A stretch of 64,000 bases of DNA from Glycomyces arizonensis DSM 44726. GTDB lineage: Bacteria > Actinomycetota > Actinomycetes > Mycobacteriales > Micromonosporaceae. Below the pieces are notes generated by a model. That model saw nothing but the letters and a program-made list of their open reading frames with translations, had not been told where the DNA came from and did no database searches. Location: assembly GCF_000482705.1 (NCBI RefSeq), contig NZ_AXWO01000004.1, positions 293,088 through 357,087 of the forward strand. Reading direction: 5' to 3'. The position numbers and the translations under genes are program-made. Below are positions 63,678 to 64,000 of the stretch, piece by piece (the stretch's first letter is position 1; each line of letters opens with the position of its first letter).

Positions 63678-64000
63678 TGAGGTGCCCCGCATTTTTCGGA
63701 CAGTTGGTTGCTGACAACTTCCTGGGGTGATGTCTTCCTATCAGGTCAGCTCGTAGGCTTCCCGGACTTCGACTGGTGGTCGATAGTCGACAGCGGAGTG
63801 AAGCCGCCGAGTGTTGTACCACAATTCAATATATCGCATGATGTCACGCTTGGCTTCGCGACGGGTCGTGTATGTGACTCGGGATACGAGTTCGTTCTTC
63901 AGCGCCGCGAAAAAGCTTTCTGCCATCGCGTTATCGAAGCAGATACCAGTCCGCCCCACCGACCGCAGCAGCCCATGCGAGGCGCAATACTCGCTGAACC
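63678..64000 (-). mobile_element. IS3-family insertion sequence, one end (continues beyond window)
   Basis: The terminal inverted repeat starts TGAGGTGCCCCGCATTTTTC at 63678 and continues GGACAG, typical of actinobacterial IS3 elements. The transposase OrfB end follows on the minus strand. The other end lies outside the window. Confidence 0.8.
63741..64000 (-). CDS. IS3-family transposase OrfB, C-terminal part (partial)
   Basis: An rve-type DDE integrase domain. Visible are ICFDNAMAESFFAALKNELV (with the D-N-A-x-x-E signature holding the catalytic Glu), the Arg-rich middle, IELWYNTRRLHSAVDYRPPV and the end REAYELT. The 5' part lies beyond the window. It would be made with OrfA by programmed frameshift. 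No inactivating change in the visible part. Confidence 0.9.
   Translation of the reverse strand, partial: FSEYCASHGLLRSVGRTGICFDNAMAESFFAALKNELVSRVTYTTRREAKRDIMRYIELWYNTRRLHSAVDYRPPVEVREAYELT

Overview
The window is very G+C-rich chromosomal DNA from an actinomycete. The evidence is SepH, the DUF3027 and DUF2530 proteins, a futalosine-type menaquinone gene pair (mqnD, mqnB), WXG100/ESX-like genes with an AfsR/SARP-type STAND regulator, sugar importer genes without their own ATPase, GTG starts and leaderless genes. I cannot fix the family from sequence alone. A Glycomyces- or Stackebrandtia-like mycelial actinomycete is only a guess.

Layout. 1-9.0 kb: edge of an AAA-type ATPase gene; a TetR repressor divergent from a DrrAB-like drug exporter with a strong palindromic operator between them; a secreted beta-propeller lipoprotein; a three-gene sugar ABC importer; tRNA-Gly(CCC). 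9.0-14.6 kb: secreted trypsin-like protease, GNAT acetyltransferase, membrane PP2C phosphatase, a small basic protein, and an acyl-CoA dehydrogenase with two operator-like boxes. 14.6-22.8 kb: ESX-like cluster (WXG100/EspC-like and PPE-like proteins, YbaB-like protein, kinase-fold phosphotransferase) ending in the STAND/SARP regulator. 22.8-27.6 kb: a membrane protein, a decayed GH13 amylase gene with its palindromic operator region still present, YidD, LarE and a cold-shock protein. 27.6-38.1 kb: mqnD-mqnB, DUF3027, DUF2530, sepH, an MFS exporter, thpR, a PQQ-like propeller membrane protein and glmS. 38.2-47.0 kb: subtilisin, DacB-type PBP, acpS, nnrD/E, cysteine dioxygenase and an NlpC/P60 peptidase. 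47.0-58.0 kb: an osmotic/stress signalling locus resembling Streptomyces osaABC (RsbW-GAF-PP2C protein, poly-HAMP hybrid kinase, response regulator), with a STAS antagonist, a PrsW protease and an LPXTG surface protein. 58.0-61.9 kb: tadA and its associated gene, an EtfD-like membrane Fe-S oxidoreductase and a TatA-like peptide. 61.9-64 kb: a gene-poor, G/T-skewed repeat region with a phased array of six DnaA-box-like 9-mers, ending in an IS3-family element that cuts a gene fragment.

The most unusual non-coding features are: (i) four short islands, almost purely T/A, built from TATAGG/CCTATA words and sitting at gene 3' ends (two supply or directly touch the stop codons); (ii) the six-fold DnaA-box array with 33-34 bp periodicity, far from any dnaA or dnaN; (iii) TTAC-N6-GTAA-type boxes shared by the acyl-CoA dehydrogenase and EtfD-like genes, suggesting one fatty-acid regulon; (iv) a shared C-terminal motif, VWG-x5-DDP-[FY]-x, on two divergently encoded ESX-like proteins.
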